DNA from: Combretum micranthum
Taxonomy: Eukaryota; Streptophyta; Magnoliopsida; Myrtales; Combretaceae
Reading direction: 5' to 3'
DNA length: 64,000 bases
Assembly: GCA_024138025.1 (NCBI GenBank)
Contig: JAMXBD010000231.1
Span: 496,001-560,000, forward strand
Within the stretch, counting starts at the first letter, position 1. Each line of letters opens with the position of its first letter. Below the pieces are notes generated by a model. The model was not told the DNA's origin. It did not search any database and worked only from the letters and a program-made list of their open reading frames with translations. Shown here piece after piece: positions 22,142 to 35,339 of the stretch. A program made the position numbers and the translations under genes.

Positions 22142-23324
22142 AGTCTTGATGATAAATAGAGCAATTAATGATTTGTTTTAGTGTATTGTTTTGTTATAAT
22201 ATTTTATGTTATAATGTACTTTCTTTACTATTTTATGGCACTACTATTTGTAATGTAGTTTTATGCATTATCACAAGGACTTGTGCTTGACTATTTGTAC
22301 TATAATATGACTTTGAGTTTTATTATGCTATGATTAAAATGTATGTTCATTTTTCATATTTTATAATCTATTTAAATTTTTTTTTAATAGTAATATAAGC
22401 AACTCGCTAGTATCTATAAGTTATTTACATAAGCCGTAGAAAAGTTCAATTCTACCGATACCTAGGCAATTTTGTGCAGAAACGTGAATTTAATTACCAT
22501 GGCCTCCTCTATACTGTTAAGTTAGATTTATTAAAAATTTACGCTAAACAAAGTATTAATGAAATATCCTAATATCTACTTGATAAATAAATAATAAATA
22601 AAATTAAGATTAAAATATAATAAAATTTTGCCATAACTTATTAAAGAGTAAATAGCATTTAATAAAAGAGTATAAGATGAATAAAAATGTATATACATAT
22701 ATATTTAATGATATTTTATTAAATAAGATAATAAATATATTATAATAGTAATATTAGGTCAAGTGGATATTAAATGGTGAGTTAATATAAGAAAAATACG
22801 AAACTAATAAAATAAAATGCAAATAAAGAAGCTTGTTATTATGCTTAAGTTACAACTCATATATATATTATATATATATGAACTTGTATAAGATATCATA
22901 TAAAATGTTTCGGTTAGATTGTTTATTAGAGGTAATAATAAATACACAAAGAAAGAAATAGCAACTAATAGACTAGAATATAATAGAACAATTGTGTATA
23001 TTATATATAAGGCAAATAACTTCTAAAAAGTAACTAAGATATAGATTGACAAATATAGATAGATATGTAATTAGAAATAGGGAAATATTTTATAAATAAG
23101 GTATAGAACTTATTAAGGAAAGATATAAAAGGTGGAAAAAGAAAAGTTAGTTAAATTAGGACAAAGTAAGATAAGAAATTAAAAATCCTATAACTAATCC
23201 CTTTTCAATCAATAAAACAAGAGTCTTTTATCCTCTTCAAATTTACTTCAACTAAAATTGTCTTGCTACAATAAAGAAAGGAGAAAGGCATAGAGATGAA
23301 ATAAAAACAAGTAAGCCTCAAACT
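22142..23324. other. AT-rich DNA, no gene seen
   Basis: No coding or LTR signal is recognisable. It is rich in TATA and ATAATA runs. It continues after the solo LTR at 27137. The last five bases, AAACT, are the left copy of that LTR's target duplication. Confidence 0.6.
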
Positions 23325-24019
23325 TGTAAGCCCTTAATTTTTAGGGTAATACTAAGTTCAAACCCTAAACCGAAAAGTCAACTGGAGACCTTAAGTCAAC
23401 ATATTCCTAGAAAACTCTAGTAGTTTAGATCTGACAATCCCATGTTCCTAAACCAAGAAGTCAAAATATAAGTGAAGAGTGTAGTTTGGTTCGTAATAAT
23501 ACTAGGGTGCTTAAAAAGATCAGATAAGCAAATTTTCGATCTATTTCGAACCCAATTGGATACAGACTTTGAAAAGCGTATCCCGGGGCTTGATATATTA
23601 AATATATGATATTAATACCATTAGACTCGTAATTTCATAAGATATCCAAATATATCGGTTATATAATTTTTCGAGCTATAAAAGTTACAGTTATAACCTT
23701 TTATCGTATTTTCATTACTATGGTACTTTAAATGTCTAATCTATTTTTTGATTTCTTTCACACTATTCACCAAGTACAACTAACCATAACCTATCCCTTA
23801 CATCGTTACAACCTATCCCTATAATTCCATCATTTTCCTCACAATTTACTTTTCTAATATAACTTTTATTACTTAAATTACTTATTTAATTTTGAAACTT
23901 ACTCAACACACATCTCTCTCTCTCCTTACACTCCAAACCGGTGCCCCTTCCCGTTGTTCCCTCTCATTTTTTTCATTTTTCTTTCATTTGTTTAATCACA
24001 TAAACCCTAAATTTTTTTC

Positions 24020-24027
24020 TATATAAA
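24020..24027 (+). promoter_or_regulatory. TATA box of the 23325-27131 LTR
   Basis: TATATAAA followed by CCCGTTTATACC, about 700 bp into the LTR as in the sister copies. Confidence 0.55.
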
Positions 24028-24192
24028 CCCGTTTATACCAACTTTATTTCATTTTTTTCTTTCTTCATTTTCTTCAGGAAATTTTTTTGCAAAACTCTCT
24101 CTCCCTCTCCTCTTGAAACCATGAGCCTCCCTCCTTCATTACACACACACACTTTTGTTTTTCCTTCAAGTTTCTTACTCCACACATCGAAT

Positions 24193-24198
24193 AGGTAA
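24193..24198 (+). promoter_or_regulatory. Splice-donor-like AGGTAA
   Basis: AGGTAA follows CACACATCGAAT at the end of the leader. Its partner acceptor-like site is at 25977. Confidence 0.45.
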
Positions 24199-24620
24199 TA
24201 GATCTACACTTTACAACCTTAAAAACATGTAATGGCAAGATCATTCATGGTTGATTTCACTCAAAAATCCCCATGAGCTTTAAGCTAGGGATGTGAAAAT
24301 ACTTGAACATGAGATCCTTGCCAGCATAATGTTATAGATCTTGTTATTTGAGTTATTTTGCTATTACCTTGTTTTATTATCAAGTTATGTTGTTATTATT
24401 AATGATTTGTGCAAATATTCATCATCTAATCATGTTCACATAATTATCATAGTGTTCATGCATTTATGACTAGTATAATAAATTAGATCTAGTGGTTTCA
24501 AGTTCATAAATGTCTTATGTTTTTATTTCATGTCCATAAAGGACTTGTGGCAGTATGATGATAATAGGAAAATATTAGAAAGCTCAAGATTACATAGTTT
24601 CAACAAAAATGATTTTTGAA

Positions 24621-25400
24621 AATTCAGATAAAAAAAGAACCATATTTAAAAAGTTATTTTTCAACTTCAAAATGTGTATTTTACATTAAAATGAAGGGCT
24701 TAGGGAATAAATATCATAAATGAGTGATCTTGATGAGTAAAGCTTAGATCTACAAAGGAATATTTTAAAACAAGGAAAAGTTTACAAAAGTTATGTTTCA
24801 ATCCCAACAACAAGTTTTAAATTCGTAATAAGGGAGGTTGAAATGTAAACACTCATTTTTCAACTCCAAAACAAGATTTTTATTAAAGAAATGGAAGCCT
24901 TAAGAATATGTTTGATTAGAAAATGGTTTTTGAAAGACTAAATGAGTTTTACAAAAAAAAAATCTTAAATGAAACTTTCAAAATTCAGATTTGAAAATGG
25001 CCACTATCTAAACACCTATTTCCAAATGCCAAAATGATGATTTTTATGGAAAAATGGAAGTCCTACGGGATACATGTAATAAACATCTAATTTTGACAAG
25101 GATGAGAGAGGTTTATCAAAGTATAATCCTAAAACAAGGAATAGTTTCAAAGAATAGATTAAACAATTTTCATTCTTTAAAATATTGTAAAATTCGTAAT
25201 TAGGTAAACCAACTATTTAAACATCTATTTTCTAACCCTAAAATGAAGGTTTTTATTGAAATAATGAAGGTGTTGGCTATAAAGGTCATCAAGGTTGGGT
25301 TTTTATAAAAGCAAGTGTAATTTTACAAGAGGAAAAACTATTTTTCTTAAGTCCAGTAAATTTCAAAAGTTTTACAAAGCAAAAGTTTTTCAAAAAGAAA
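24621..25400 (+). repeat. Degenerate tandem repeats (160-210 bp) within LTR
   Basis: Four units are recognisable by ATTCAGAT/ATTCGTAA starts at 24621, 24821, 24982 and 25192. Each is followed by A-rich text, CATTTTTCAACTCC-like and TTTTTATT..GAAATG motifs. They are homologous to 12688-13740. Confidence 0.6.
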
Positions 25401-25967
25401 TTCTTGTACTATATCATTAAGAATATACATATAGATAGTTCATCTCATAACCTTCATGACAATAGTTTGTAGGTATTGCATATATATACAAGATGTATTT
25501 GGTAGAAACAAAGTTAGGAAAATAATGTCTTATACATCCTATTTAACATTATCTAAGTACATGAGTAATTAGAATTACCAACACCCAAGAACCATGCATG
25601 ATATTGAGTTATATATGTATATAATAGAGTCTTACAAGATATAATGATAACTAAGTATCTATTAAAGCTTTATTATGATGCTTGGTTTGGATTTAGGAGT
25701 TGAATTGTGGAATGGGAGATTTGTATAGTATCTGTACCCTATTGTTCATGGACCAAATGACCTTGTTTATTGGAAATAATTCTAGAAATAGATAGATCTC
25801 ATCAAATAGGTAGAAATCAGTATATAATATGCAAAATTCCAAGTTAAAATGACCAAGTTACGGTCATTTTAAGTTGGAATTTTCTCTTAGACGAATTTTG
25901 ACGAACTTTTTAGAATAGAATTTATAAGTTCATTTAAACTTCATAGAAATACTCATTAGAGTTATTT

Positions 25968-25978
25968 CTTTTTATTAG
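25968..25978 (+). promoter_or_regulatory. Splice-acceptor-like site
   Basis: TTCTTTTTATTAG is followed by GAGACTTGGGAGACG and CCCGAGGACTATTAC, conserved with 16734 and 19815. Confidence 0.4.
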
Positions 25979-27136
25979 GAGACTTGGGAGACGAACTAGA
26001 CCTTCCCGAGGACTATTACAATTAAGTGGATTTTCGCGCCATGGCAAAGTGAGTTCACTATCTTTAAATTATAGCTTGTGCTTATGCTTGTAATGTTAGT
26101 GGCATTAAATAGGACAAGATAAAATTTGACTGTGTGTATGTGATTTCTACATGGGTGAATTGATGATAAGAATATCGAAATGAGCTTGTTGTAAATATTT
26201 GTATGACCTAGTATAGAATTGATTTTGTCTGCAATATCTATGATCACCCATAAATTGTTAAAATAATATGCCATGATCTTATGATCAAATTGGCCATGCA
26301 TACCATATGTGAGTCACATTGCATAGGTTATTATACCTTTATGGGAAGAAGGCATAATAGCTGGGCAACGAGAGGTTTGTAAACTCAAATGTTGGCATAA
26401 TGGCCGAAAATCGAAATGTTGGCGTATGGGCCGGAATTGAAAATGTGTGTGGGTGGGCACCTATATCAACCACAATATAAATGAGAAAAATTGAAATCTT
26501 TGGTCGTTTTAACCCCAAATGGAGGGCGTAAATCCATTCAACATAAGACTTTCGGATGGTCTTATGTGTTGTATGCTCACGTGTTTGTGCATTTCATATG
26601 GTTGTTAATATAACTTGTCTGTTATATATTTCTTGTTGAGCATTTAATTTTGGAAGTGAAACTCACTAAGCTCGTAAGCTTATACCCCCATAGTTTCCTG
26701 TTGCAGTATGAATATTTATAGCTATCTCCAAGAGGCCACTTTCCTCAAGTACAACTTTTAGAACTTAAAGGCTTTTTGGAAGAAGTCCGAACCTAGATAT
26801 AGGCATAGCCTTCTAGCTGAATCTCCTTAATCGATATATATAATGGTTGTTGTAAGAGAGTTTTGAGAACTTAAGAACTCTTATTATTTTATCGGGGGTA
26901 TGCCCTTTAGATCATGTAATAGATTAAATCTGGATATAACTGTTATGATTTACATTCTTATTGCTATGTATATCTCCTTAAGTTATTTCGATTCAAAGTA
27001 TGGTTCTCTATATGTTAACGTGAGCCTTGCATCCCGTGTTTAAACTCATAGAGTGACTAAGGTTGTCACACTTGAGTTTGGATATCGAGCGTGGCGGACT
27101 GTTACGTTTAAGGTACTTTTTGGGCGTGACAAAACT

Positions 27137-28311
27137 TTTCTTTCAATTATAAAACATAGATTGAAAGTTAAAAATTAAATTGTCAATTCTAATAACTCAT
27201 AATAGTAACAAAAGACATTAATAATTACAAAACCTAAAACAAAATAGCATGATATGAATTTGACTTTTATAATAGGTTTCCAAATATTTTGAGGGATTTG
27301 AGATGATTTGGCAAATGAGGTGAGTAACTTCTATTTGCTTGTTGTTTGTGCTTTTGTTAGGTTTAGAATTTAATGAAGTCACTAGTAAATTAGGTTGCAT
27401 TGCTCCATTTTGAACTTTGTTAAAATATTTGAAGCATATTTCTTCAGAGAAATCAAAATACATACCAAGTTTGCACTAGTGAATCTCTGTTTTGAACTTA
27501 ATTATCAAAATCATGATTTTACTATTTACTGAAATATAGAATTTGAAAAATCCTATAAAATTATGCAAAATCAGTAAAATTACACATATGTAGAATTATA
27601 CATCTAAATTAATAATTCTATCTAAAGTTTGTATCTAAACAATTTTGCATCCATTTTAATTAAGTAAAAATATATAAAACCATAAACTCATACAACCATA
27701 TATTTGACTCACGATTTTCACAACTATTAGTAAAAAAATTATGACATCTATCCAAAACTAAACAACTTAAATACTACTTCCATTTTATTTTTAAGTTCAT
27801 TCATTAATGGAAAATCGTGGCTAGCCAGCACAAACAATACAATCAACAATTCCTCATCCTTAATGTCTTTAACATATATTATTGCTTCACTTTCACTTTT
27901 AACAAAGCCACCATGCTACACTAGGTTCTATGAGCCCATTTAAGGCCATGGAATGCCTTATGCAATTTGTATACATGGCTTTCCTTTTCTGCAACTTTAA
28001 AACCATATGTCTACATAATATATGTTTCTTTCACAAACTATTCACTATCAAAAGTTTATTTAACATCTAAATGAAATATACCTATTGTTGATACAAGATT
28101 TTTTACTATAGCTCATTAGGTTGCAACACTAGCCTAGTGGACCGGTAAATCTATTGGGAATCCTCTAAGAGCATTAGCCTAGAAGGCCCCATGCCTATGA
28201 AGAGCCCCAACCTTGTGAACAAGCTTTGGGGAAACCCCAATTCCTACCAAGAACAAGATCCCAATTAGCTTGAATGGAGGCCCATGGTGATGAGGCCTTA
28301 AAGGAAATAAC
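27137..28311. other. AT-rich DNA, no gene seen
   Basis: Right continuation of the 22142-23324 stretch. A minus-strand open stretch at 27218-27463 shows no family resemblance and I do not call it. A GC-richer patch at 28130-28290 has no coding frame. It ends at the truncated LTR of element B. Confidence 0.55.
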
Positions 28312-30177
28312 CTCAATTTATTAAGTGCACAAGATTTTTTTTTAAGTTCATAAACTAGAATAATAATGAGCTTTATTTAAGGATAAATGAAAGAATTGGA
28401 AATCCAAAGGATTATATAGAACATAAGAAGAACCTTGTTAAAGTATGAGAACTTCATCCAGAAGATAATCCAAAGGTTATTACAGAAGTAAGTCTTAATG
28501 AAAGATAAAAGGGTACATGTTATAACAAGGTATCTAGAAGATACTTCAGAAGGTCATACAGAAGATTTATTTGGTATACAGAATATATTATAGAAGGTAA
28601 TATTAGGGAGAATCAGAAACAAGAAGTTATTATTTGACATACAAAGGACTATCCAGAAGATATACTAGAGGGTAAATATATTAGTAAGATGATGGAAGTT
28701 TCAATAAGTCATCTAGAGGAACGTCCAAAGGATTGTCTAAAGAGTCTCCTACAATTTTTTACAGCAACCAGTTTTCACTGTTCATCTTCTCAAACTTTAT
28801 TAAATTCATTCCAATTCAGTACACATTGTATATTGAAGGCCTAGCTCCGAGAAAATGAGTTTATTTGGGTAATATACTCATTGGTTCCACTAAAGTTGGT
28901 TTGTATCCAAAGGGATTTAAAGTGTTCCTTAAGTTTTTCTCTCTCATCAATGATAAGATCTTCAAGGACAAAATCAGACTTTTTTGAATAGATGTTACAC
29001 AGATTTCTGGTTCAAGACAAGTGAATTATGAGTGTCTACAAATGTAAAGACTAGAACAAGTAAATCTTCTACCTATATTTATGGAATTCAACTGTGAGTT
29101 CAAAAAAAGATAAGTTTTATCTTAATTTAGATTGAATACGATTGTGATGACAAGATCACAATGTCAACAACAATATCAGCAACGAATCATCTTCAAATAT
29201 TATATCCTTCAGTTTAATGTCTTTGAAAGAATTCAAAAAGGAAATCAACCATTTTTTTTTTTACGGAAATCATGCAAGGCTCATCATCATATTTCCGTTA
29301 TAGTATTTTAGAATTAAATCAGAAACAAACACAAGGAGAAGGGAAATACATATTCTACTATATTTACCATCGGCAGGCTTTTGAAATTAAAAAAGAGGAT
29401 AAGATAAGCAAGATTTGGATTTGAAAGAAGGATAAGGATCTTTATATTTTATCCAAGATTTTCTACGGGAAAGTTTATCTTCCAACAGTCTTTATTGAAT
29501 GTTAAGAAAAGAGAGTATATCTTTCGAAGTCAGAGAAGAAGAAAGCAACTGATACCATTCACATTGCAATTTTACAGAACACAATTTTACTCTTTCTTTC
29601 TCAATTGATATTAAGACCACACTTTGCTTCAAAAAAGAATAACTATTGCTTGCTGCTTCAAAAAACAATAAAACGAAAGGATCAACAGTGCTTACAAAAT
29701 TCTCACGAGTTGATTTATCCAAATTTCTTTTTTTATTGCAAACACTTGCTTTTAAATCTTTTCTTTGTGTAAAAGAAGGAATGTGTTTATTGCCTTCTTG
29801 ATTGGTAGTTCAATTATAGGATTAGACTTTGTAGATCAATTGTTAACTTAAAGAAAGCTATGAGAATCAAGCAGAGAATTGTATAATCTTGTAATTTAAT
29901 TTACTTTGATATAATGGAACAAACCCGTGTCGATAATGGGGTCCCTGGCTCAGAGCTAAAAGAGTGGACTGACGCATAATATGGAACCACTATTCATCGC
30001 TGCCTGATTCTCTATCCCCTATCTTTTAAATTTCTGCAATTTATTTTATATTTGTTTAATTGCTTATTTTGTTCTCATATTTAAAACCAAATGGGATAAT
30101 TTTTTTTGGTTTAAAATTTATATTTTTAGAAATAATCAATTCAACTCCCCTTATTGATTATTTAATTAGGACCAACA
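28312..30177 (+). mobile_element. 5' LTR of Sirevirus-like copia element B (5' end missing)
   Basis: It aligns with the 3' LTR of the same element starting at 37400. The first 60 or so bases of the LTR are absent, and homology starts near ATTAAGTGCACAAG. It contains a run of CCAGAAG-type motifs (28450-28740) and the late block GGGGTCCCTGGCTC (29938), and ends TTAGGACCAACA before the primer binding site. About 1.87 kb of LTR is retained. Confidence 0.8.
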
Positions 30178-30194
30178 ATTGGTATCAAAGCAGA
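30178..30194 (+). promoter_or_regulatory. Primer binding site of element B
   Basis: TTGGTATCAAAGCAGA follows the LTR end. It is complementary to the 3' end of initiator methionine tRNA (usual form TGGTATCAGAGC), the standard copia primer, with one change. Confidence 0.8.
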
Positions 30195-30225
30195 CTCTTT
30201 TATTTAATTGAGTGATCCAAACAAA

Positions 30226-32230
30226 ATGATTGAGAACAATGTTGCAATTAATTGTGCTCCTTTCTTTGATGGTTCATATTTCTCTTATTAGAAAATGTGC
30301 ATGGAAACATACATTAAAGCTAACGATTATGGTTCTTGGCAGGTTATTTCTATGGGAGATGATGTCATTACCTTGAATGGAAATTCAATTCTGACAGACT
30401 CTGAGAAGAAGATCATTGGGAAAAAAACAAAGCAAAAAATTTATTGTTTACCACTGTTGCTACATCAAAATTTATTTGATATCATCATGAAGATGTACAA
30501 AAGAAATCTGAGACAAATTGTGTGAGACATAAGAAAGAACAAATACAATCAGAGAAACTAAGATAAATGCTTTACTTCAATAGTATGAGCTATTTAAATT
30601 TAAATATGAAGAATCTATCAAAGATACTTTTAATAGGTTTACAGCAATAATAAATGAGCTTGCATCGCTTGGAAAGAGACTTGTTGATCCTGATCTAGTA
30701 AGGAAAATGTCAAGGATACTGCTACGTTCTTAGGATGCAAAGAAAACTGCCATAAAAGAAGCATAGGATCTCAACAAACTTTCTCTTAGCCAACTAAGAG
30801 AGAAGCTAATGGCTTATGAATCCCACAAAAGACTACTCAAGGAGCTAAAAGCAGTATCAAAGGGATTGCATTCAAAGCTAAAGAAGCTGTTGTTAATCAA
30901 GCTGAACCAGATGATAGTGAAGATGAAGGAGAAGAAGATATAACTCTTCTAGCTCGAAAGCTCAATCGATTTTTCAAGAAGCAAAGAGGTAAGAAATTTA
31001 GTACTTTTAAAAGAACTACTGAATACAAGAAAAATGATGTAGGAAAGGCTTAAAAAGAAAAGGAGAAGAAGGAGATCCAATGTTATGAATGTAAGAACTT
31101 GGGTCACACAAAGTACGAATGCCAACATTGATAAAGGAAATGGAGAAGTATAAAGAAAAGTCAAGCTATGTTAGCAACATGAAGTGATTTAGATGATAGA
31201 GACAGTAGTCCAGAAGATTCTAATGAAGAAGAGGAAGAAGCAAATCTATGCTTTATGGCTACTTCTGAGGTAAATTCTGAATCTGATAATAAAGTAACAT
31301 AGGATAACATGCTTGTTGAAATGAAAAAGTTATTAAAAGTTTTTAAAAAGGCTGATTTAAAATTAGCTAAGTATGATAATGAGATAAAGTTGCTTAAGAA
31401 TGAAAAAGATGCTTTAAAACAAACAAATTCATTTCTTGTTGATGAAAATGACATTTTAAAACAAGATAATGAAAAGTTGCATGTTGATAATGAAAACTTA
31501 AGAAAAGATAATAATATACTAAGAGAAGAAACTGGTGTTTTAAAAGTAAAAATAGATGAATTATCTAATTCAATAAAGAACACCTTTAACAAATTCAATG
31601 ATAGTGATAGAAAATTAAAAATGTTGATTTCGTCACAAAGGTTATCTTGTGAAAAGCATGTTTTAGGATATGAACATGGTTCTAGATCAAATGCATCTAA
31701 GAAACGATATTGTGAAAAATAAAGTAGTTATAGATGTTAAACTAGTTATAAATGATGAATCTATTGTTAAAATGAGTGAATTCAGAGCAAATCACGTAAA
31801 AAAAAAAACTATATAAGAAAAACCAGAGGATATACCAGAAGGTATTCTAGAAGTTATCCTTCTTATGGATATCATCAAAATAACTCCAAATGATATACCA
31901 GAAGTTACCCAAGACAGAACAACTGGAAACAAGTAAACAACAGGTATTGGAATAACATTTCCTATACATGTTTCTCTTGTAATAAACTGGTCATATTGAA
32001 AAATATTGTTATTATAAAAGAAACAAGCTCATTAATCAACAAGTTAAATAAAGAAATCAAACGAGCTTGTCTTATAAAGGACCCAAACTTGTTTGGGTTT
32101 CTAAAAAGGTTTAATCCTTCTAAATTTTCTAGGCACATGAAGCTAAAATCAGAGAAACATGGCATATACACAGTGGATGTTCCAAACATGAGACAAAAAT
32201 GCTTCATTGTTCAATAGCATAACATGAGAA
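30226..32230 (+). pseudogene. Element B gag (decayed)
   Basis: The start ATG at 30226 opens MIENNVAINCAPFFDG, the usual Sirevirus-type gag N-terminus, then a TAG replaces Trp at about 30289. Further blocks include LTNGN-like WQVISMGDDVITLNG, KRLVDPDLVRK, and two more Trp-to-TAG codons near 30732 and 30765. A CCHC zinc knuckle reads CYECKNLGHTKYEC near 31082. A long leucine-heptad coiled coil follows (31309-31600, LKQDNEKLHVDNENLRKD). A second knuckle CFSCNK.. near 31967 has lost one base. In intact elements it forms the virus-like particle. Frame changes near 30525 and 31722 confirm decay. Confidence 0.8.
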
Positions 32231-32560
32231 GAAAAAGAATATGTAAAATTTGGAAATAACAGTATTGGAGATATTGGTATGCCTCCTCACATCATAGAAA
32301 ATGTTTATCTTGTAAAAGTCCTAAAACATAATTTATTATGTATTAGTCAATTATGTGACAAAGGATAAAAAATGATTTTTGAAAAAGATAAATGCTTTGC
32401 TTTTGATGAAAATGGTATAAAATTATTTGAAGGTTTTAGAAAGAAAAATATATATCTAGTAAGACCTAATGAAGTTGAAGATGCTTGTTACTTGTAATCT
32501 ATGAATGATCATATTTTTGCTTGGCATAGACGTTTAAGACATGTAATTTCAATCAATTAA
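32231..32560 (+). pseudogene. Element B protease end and GAG-pre-integrase region
   Basis: Readable blocks are GNNSIGDIG, VLKHNLLCISQLCDKG and MIFEKDKCFAF, then the HIFAWHRRL motif of the GAG-pre-integrase domain near 32515. Family order places the aspartic protease just before. The protease active-site DSG is not visible, so that domain is at least partly lost. Confidence 0.65.
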
Positions 32561-33500
32561 AATTCTAAAAGAAAATAATAGGAGGTGTTTTCCTAAAATC
32601 AATATTAAACAAGATGTGAAATGTGATATATGGTTGAAAACTAAATGGTTTCTATATCTCATAAAAGCGAAAATGAAATATCAACTAAAAGACCGCTTGA
32701 ATTATTACATCTTGATTTGTTTAGACCTATAAGAGTTTTAAGCATTGGTGGATGTAAATATGGTCTTGTTATTATTGATGATTATTTAAGATATACTTGG
32801 GTTATATTCTTGCAACATAAGAGAGATACTTTTGATTCTTTTCAAAAATTTTCAAAACAAATTCAAAATGAAAAGGGAATATCCATATTTAGTCTTCGAA
32901 CTGATCATGGAAAAGAGTTTCAAAATGCAAAATTTATAAATTTTTGTGAAATACATGGTTATCTCATGATTTCTTAGCTCTATATACACCTCAACAAAAT
33001 GGAGTTGTAAAACACAAGAATAGAACAATACAAGAAATGACTAGATCTATGTTAAATGAAAGTGGTATTGTTGAGTATTTTTAGGCAGAAGCAGTTTCTA
33101 TAGCTTGTTAAATCATCAATCAAGTATACATATGACCCATGACATCCAAAACAACATATTAACTCTTTCGAGGTAAGAAGCCTAATATTTCTTATTTTCA
33201 TGTGTTTGGCTCTAAATGTTTTGATGAAAGATCTGATGAAGCTATAGTTTTTGGATATTCTTTAAATAGTCGTGCTTATCGTGTTTTTAATAAATCATCT
33301 AAAACTATTGAAGAATCCATAAATGTAAAATTTGTTGAAGACACAAAGGATGATGAATCTGGTGATGAGAAAGAATTTAAATCTAAAGAAGAATCTGGTC
33401 CGGAACTAAAGTCTAAAGAACTAGCTATTGAAATACATGAATCTAGAAATCTAGAAGGTAATAGAGAAGGTACTCCTGAACCATAAGAATCTAAACTAGA
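32561..33500 (+). pseudogene. Element B integrase
   Basis: The core begins RPLELLHLDLFRP (first catalytic Asp, about 32690), continues GGCKYGLVIIDDYLRYTWV, then RTDHGKEFQN (second Asp, about 32896) and QQNGVVKHKNRTIQEM (about 32993). There the catalytic Glu position reads Lys (VKHKNRT in place of VERKNRT). The C-terminal GYSLNSRAYRVFNK block is near 33255, followed by an acidic linker. Breaks occur near 32977 and after 33063. Confidence 0.8.
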
Positions 33501-33654
33501 AACTTCTACGACTTGAAAATATAAATCTTCTCATCCTCTTGAACAAATATTGGTAATGTTCAATATGGTGTTAAAACAAGAGCTAGTTTACAAGATTTTG
33601 GAAATCATTTGCATTATTATCTGAAATTGAACCTGATAATGTTAATGAAATTTA

Positions 33655-34480
33655 AATGATAATAATTGGATTGATGCCATGCAAGATGAGCTAAATCAAT
33701 TTAAAAGAAATAATGTATGGAATCTTGTGCCTAGACTTAAAGGAAATCTATAATCGGAACTGAATGGGTATTTAAAAACAAATTGGATGAAAATGGTAAA
33801 ATTATTATAAATAAAGCAAGATTAGTAGTTAAAGGGATATTCAGAAGAGGAAGGAATTGACTTTGATGAAACATATGTACTTGTAACTAGATTAGAAGCA
33901 ATTCGTTTTATGCTTGCATATGCATGTTATAAGAATTTTAAAGTTTTTCAAATGGATGTAAAAATTGTGTTTTTAAATGGTTTTATAAAAGAAGAGGTAT
34001 ATCTAGAACGACCGCTTAGTTTTGAAGATCCTTTTAAATCTAATTATGTTTTTAAATTAAATAAAGCTTTATATGGTTGAAAACAAGCCCCAAGGGCATG
34101 GTATAAAAGATTAAGTTTGTTTTTTATTTCAAAAGGTTTTCAAAGGGAAACTACTAACACAACCTTGTTTTCAAGGACATATGATCAAGATATTTTAATT
34201 GTGCAAATATATGTGGATGATATTATATTTGGTTCTACTAATGAAATATACTGCCAAGATTTTGCAAAGTCAATGCAGACAGAATTTGAAATGTTAATAA
34301 TGGGTGAATTGGTATTCTTTCTTGGGCTACAATTAAACAAACAAAAGAAGGAATCTTCAGTCACAAGAAAAGTACGTAAACAAAATTTTAAGAAATTTGG
34401 ACATGAAGGATGTAAAGGAGCTGCAACTCCAATAAGTACCTCAATAAGGTTAGATTCTAAATCAAATGGGAAAAAGTAAA
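33655..34480 (+). pseudogene. Element B reverse transcriptase
   Basis: It opens WIDAMQDELNQFKRNNVWNL, then EWVFKNKLDENGKI and KARLVVKG. FKVFQMDVKIVFLNGF carries the first Asp region; KALYG.KQAPRAWYKRL has one Trp/Leu codon changed to TGA. The intact catalytic QIYVDDIIFGS is at about 34205. FLGLQLNKQKK closes the domain. It is a copia-type RT with at least three frame or stop defects. Confidence 0.85.
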
Positions 34481-35125
34481 TGGAAAATTATATAGAAATC
34501 TTGTTGTTTCTTTATTATATTTAACTGCATCCAAATCAGATATCTTATCTAGTGTATGTTTGTGTGCAAGATTTCAAAGTGCACCAACAGAAAGACATTT
34601 ATCAGCTGTTAAGAGAATTTTCAAGTACTTGATAAATACTTCAAAATTAGACATCTGGTATCCTAAAAATCAATTTTTTGTTGTAAAATTGATGGAAAAA
34701 GCACATCTGATTCTTGTCAATTCCTAGATGACAAATTAATTTCTTGGTCATCTAAGAAACAAAATTTTGTTGCCTTATCCACAGCTGAAGCAGAATATGT
34801 CTCTATTGATAACTGTTGTGCTCAAATGATTTGGATTAAACAAAAATTACAAGATTATGGTTTATCATATAAAAAGTATACCTTTTATATTGATAATACA
34901 AGTGATATTAACCTGACCAAAAAAATCGTTGTACATCATTCTAGATCTAAACACATTGAAATTCGATATCACTTTATGCGAGATCATGTAATTAATGATA
35001 ATATTGTTGTTGAATTTGTGCCTTCTGATATGCAATTAGCATATATATTCACAAAATCCTTGGAAAAAAAAGTAAGATTTGAATTTATACATAATGAAAT
35101 TGGTGTTTATAATCCAATTACATAA
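34481..35125 (+). pseudogene. Element B RNase H
   Basis: Blocks seen are SAPTERHLSAVKRIFKYL (about 34577), LISWSSKKQNFVALSTAEAEY (about 34737-34797), then from 34826 an open stretch with HHSRSKHIEIRYHFMRDHV and QLAYIFTKSL ending at 35125. The TAEAEY Glu and HIEIRYHF blocks are typical of copia RNase H. Two frame changes lie before 34826. Confidence 0.85.
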
Positions 35126-35339
35126 AGAAAACTATTTTTCTTTCTCCCCATTTTGTTATTAACTTAAAAAAGAAATGAGCGCTTCAATTTTCCACAAATG
35201 GTCATCATTGTTTTTGTTTGGTAAAATGGCCATATCATCTTAATCTTCCCACCTATTCAAACGCCTCTTCAAGTATCAAAATCATTTTTTCTTATCAAAC
35301 CTTAAATCCCATCTTCAAGAAATTCTCAAAATTTCTCGC

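Larger units (their letters stand above)
23325..27131 (+). mobile_element. Solo LTR of the element A family, outside the nest
   Basis: It starts TGTAAGCCCTTAATTTT and ends TTTTGGGCGTGACA, 3807 bp. AAACT is present at 23320-23324 and 27132-27136, a perfect target duplication. It has a TATA-like box (24020), donor-like AGGTAA (24193), tandem repeats (24621-25400), the conserved block at 25785-25885 and an acceptor-like TTTTTATTAG (25977). It shares the tandem-repeat subfamily with the level-2 LTR. No internal coding region is present. Confidence 0.9.

Noticed and set aside
25996..26301. 101-codon minus-strand frame
   Set aside because: Inside the solo LTR 23325-27131, no family resemblance, not conserved in sister LTRs.
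28130..28290. GC-richer patch that might be an exon
   Set aside because: No open frame of useful length and no splice context or family match.
31161..31598. 145-codon minus-strand frame
   Set aside because: Antisense shadow of the element B gag coiled coil.
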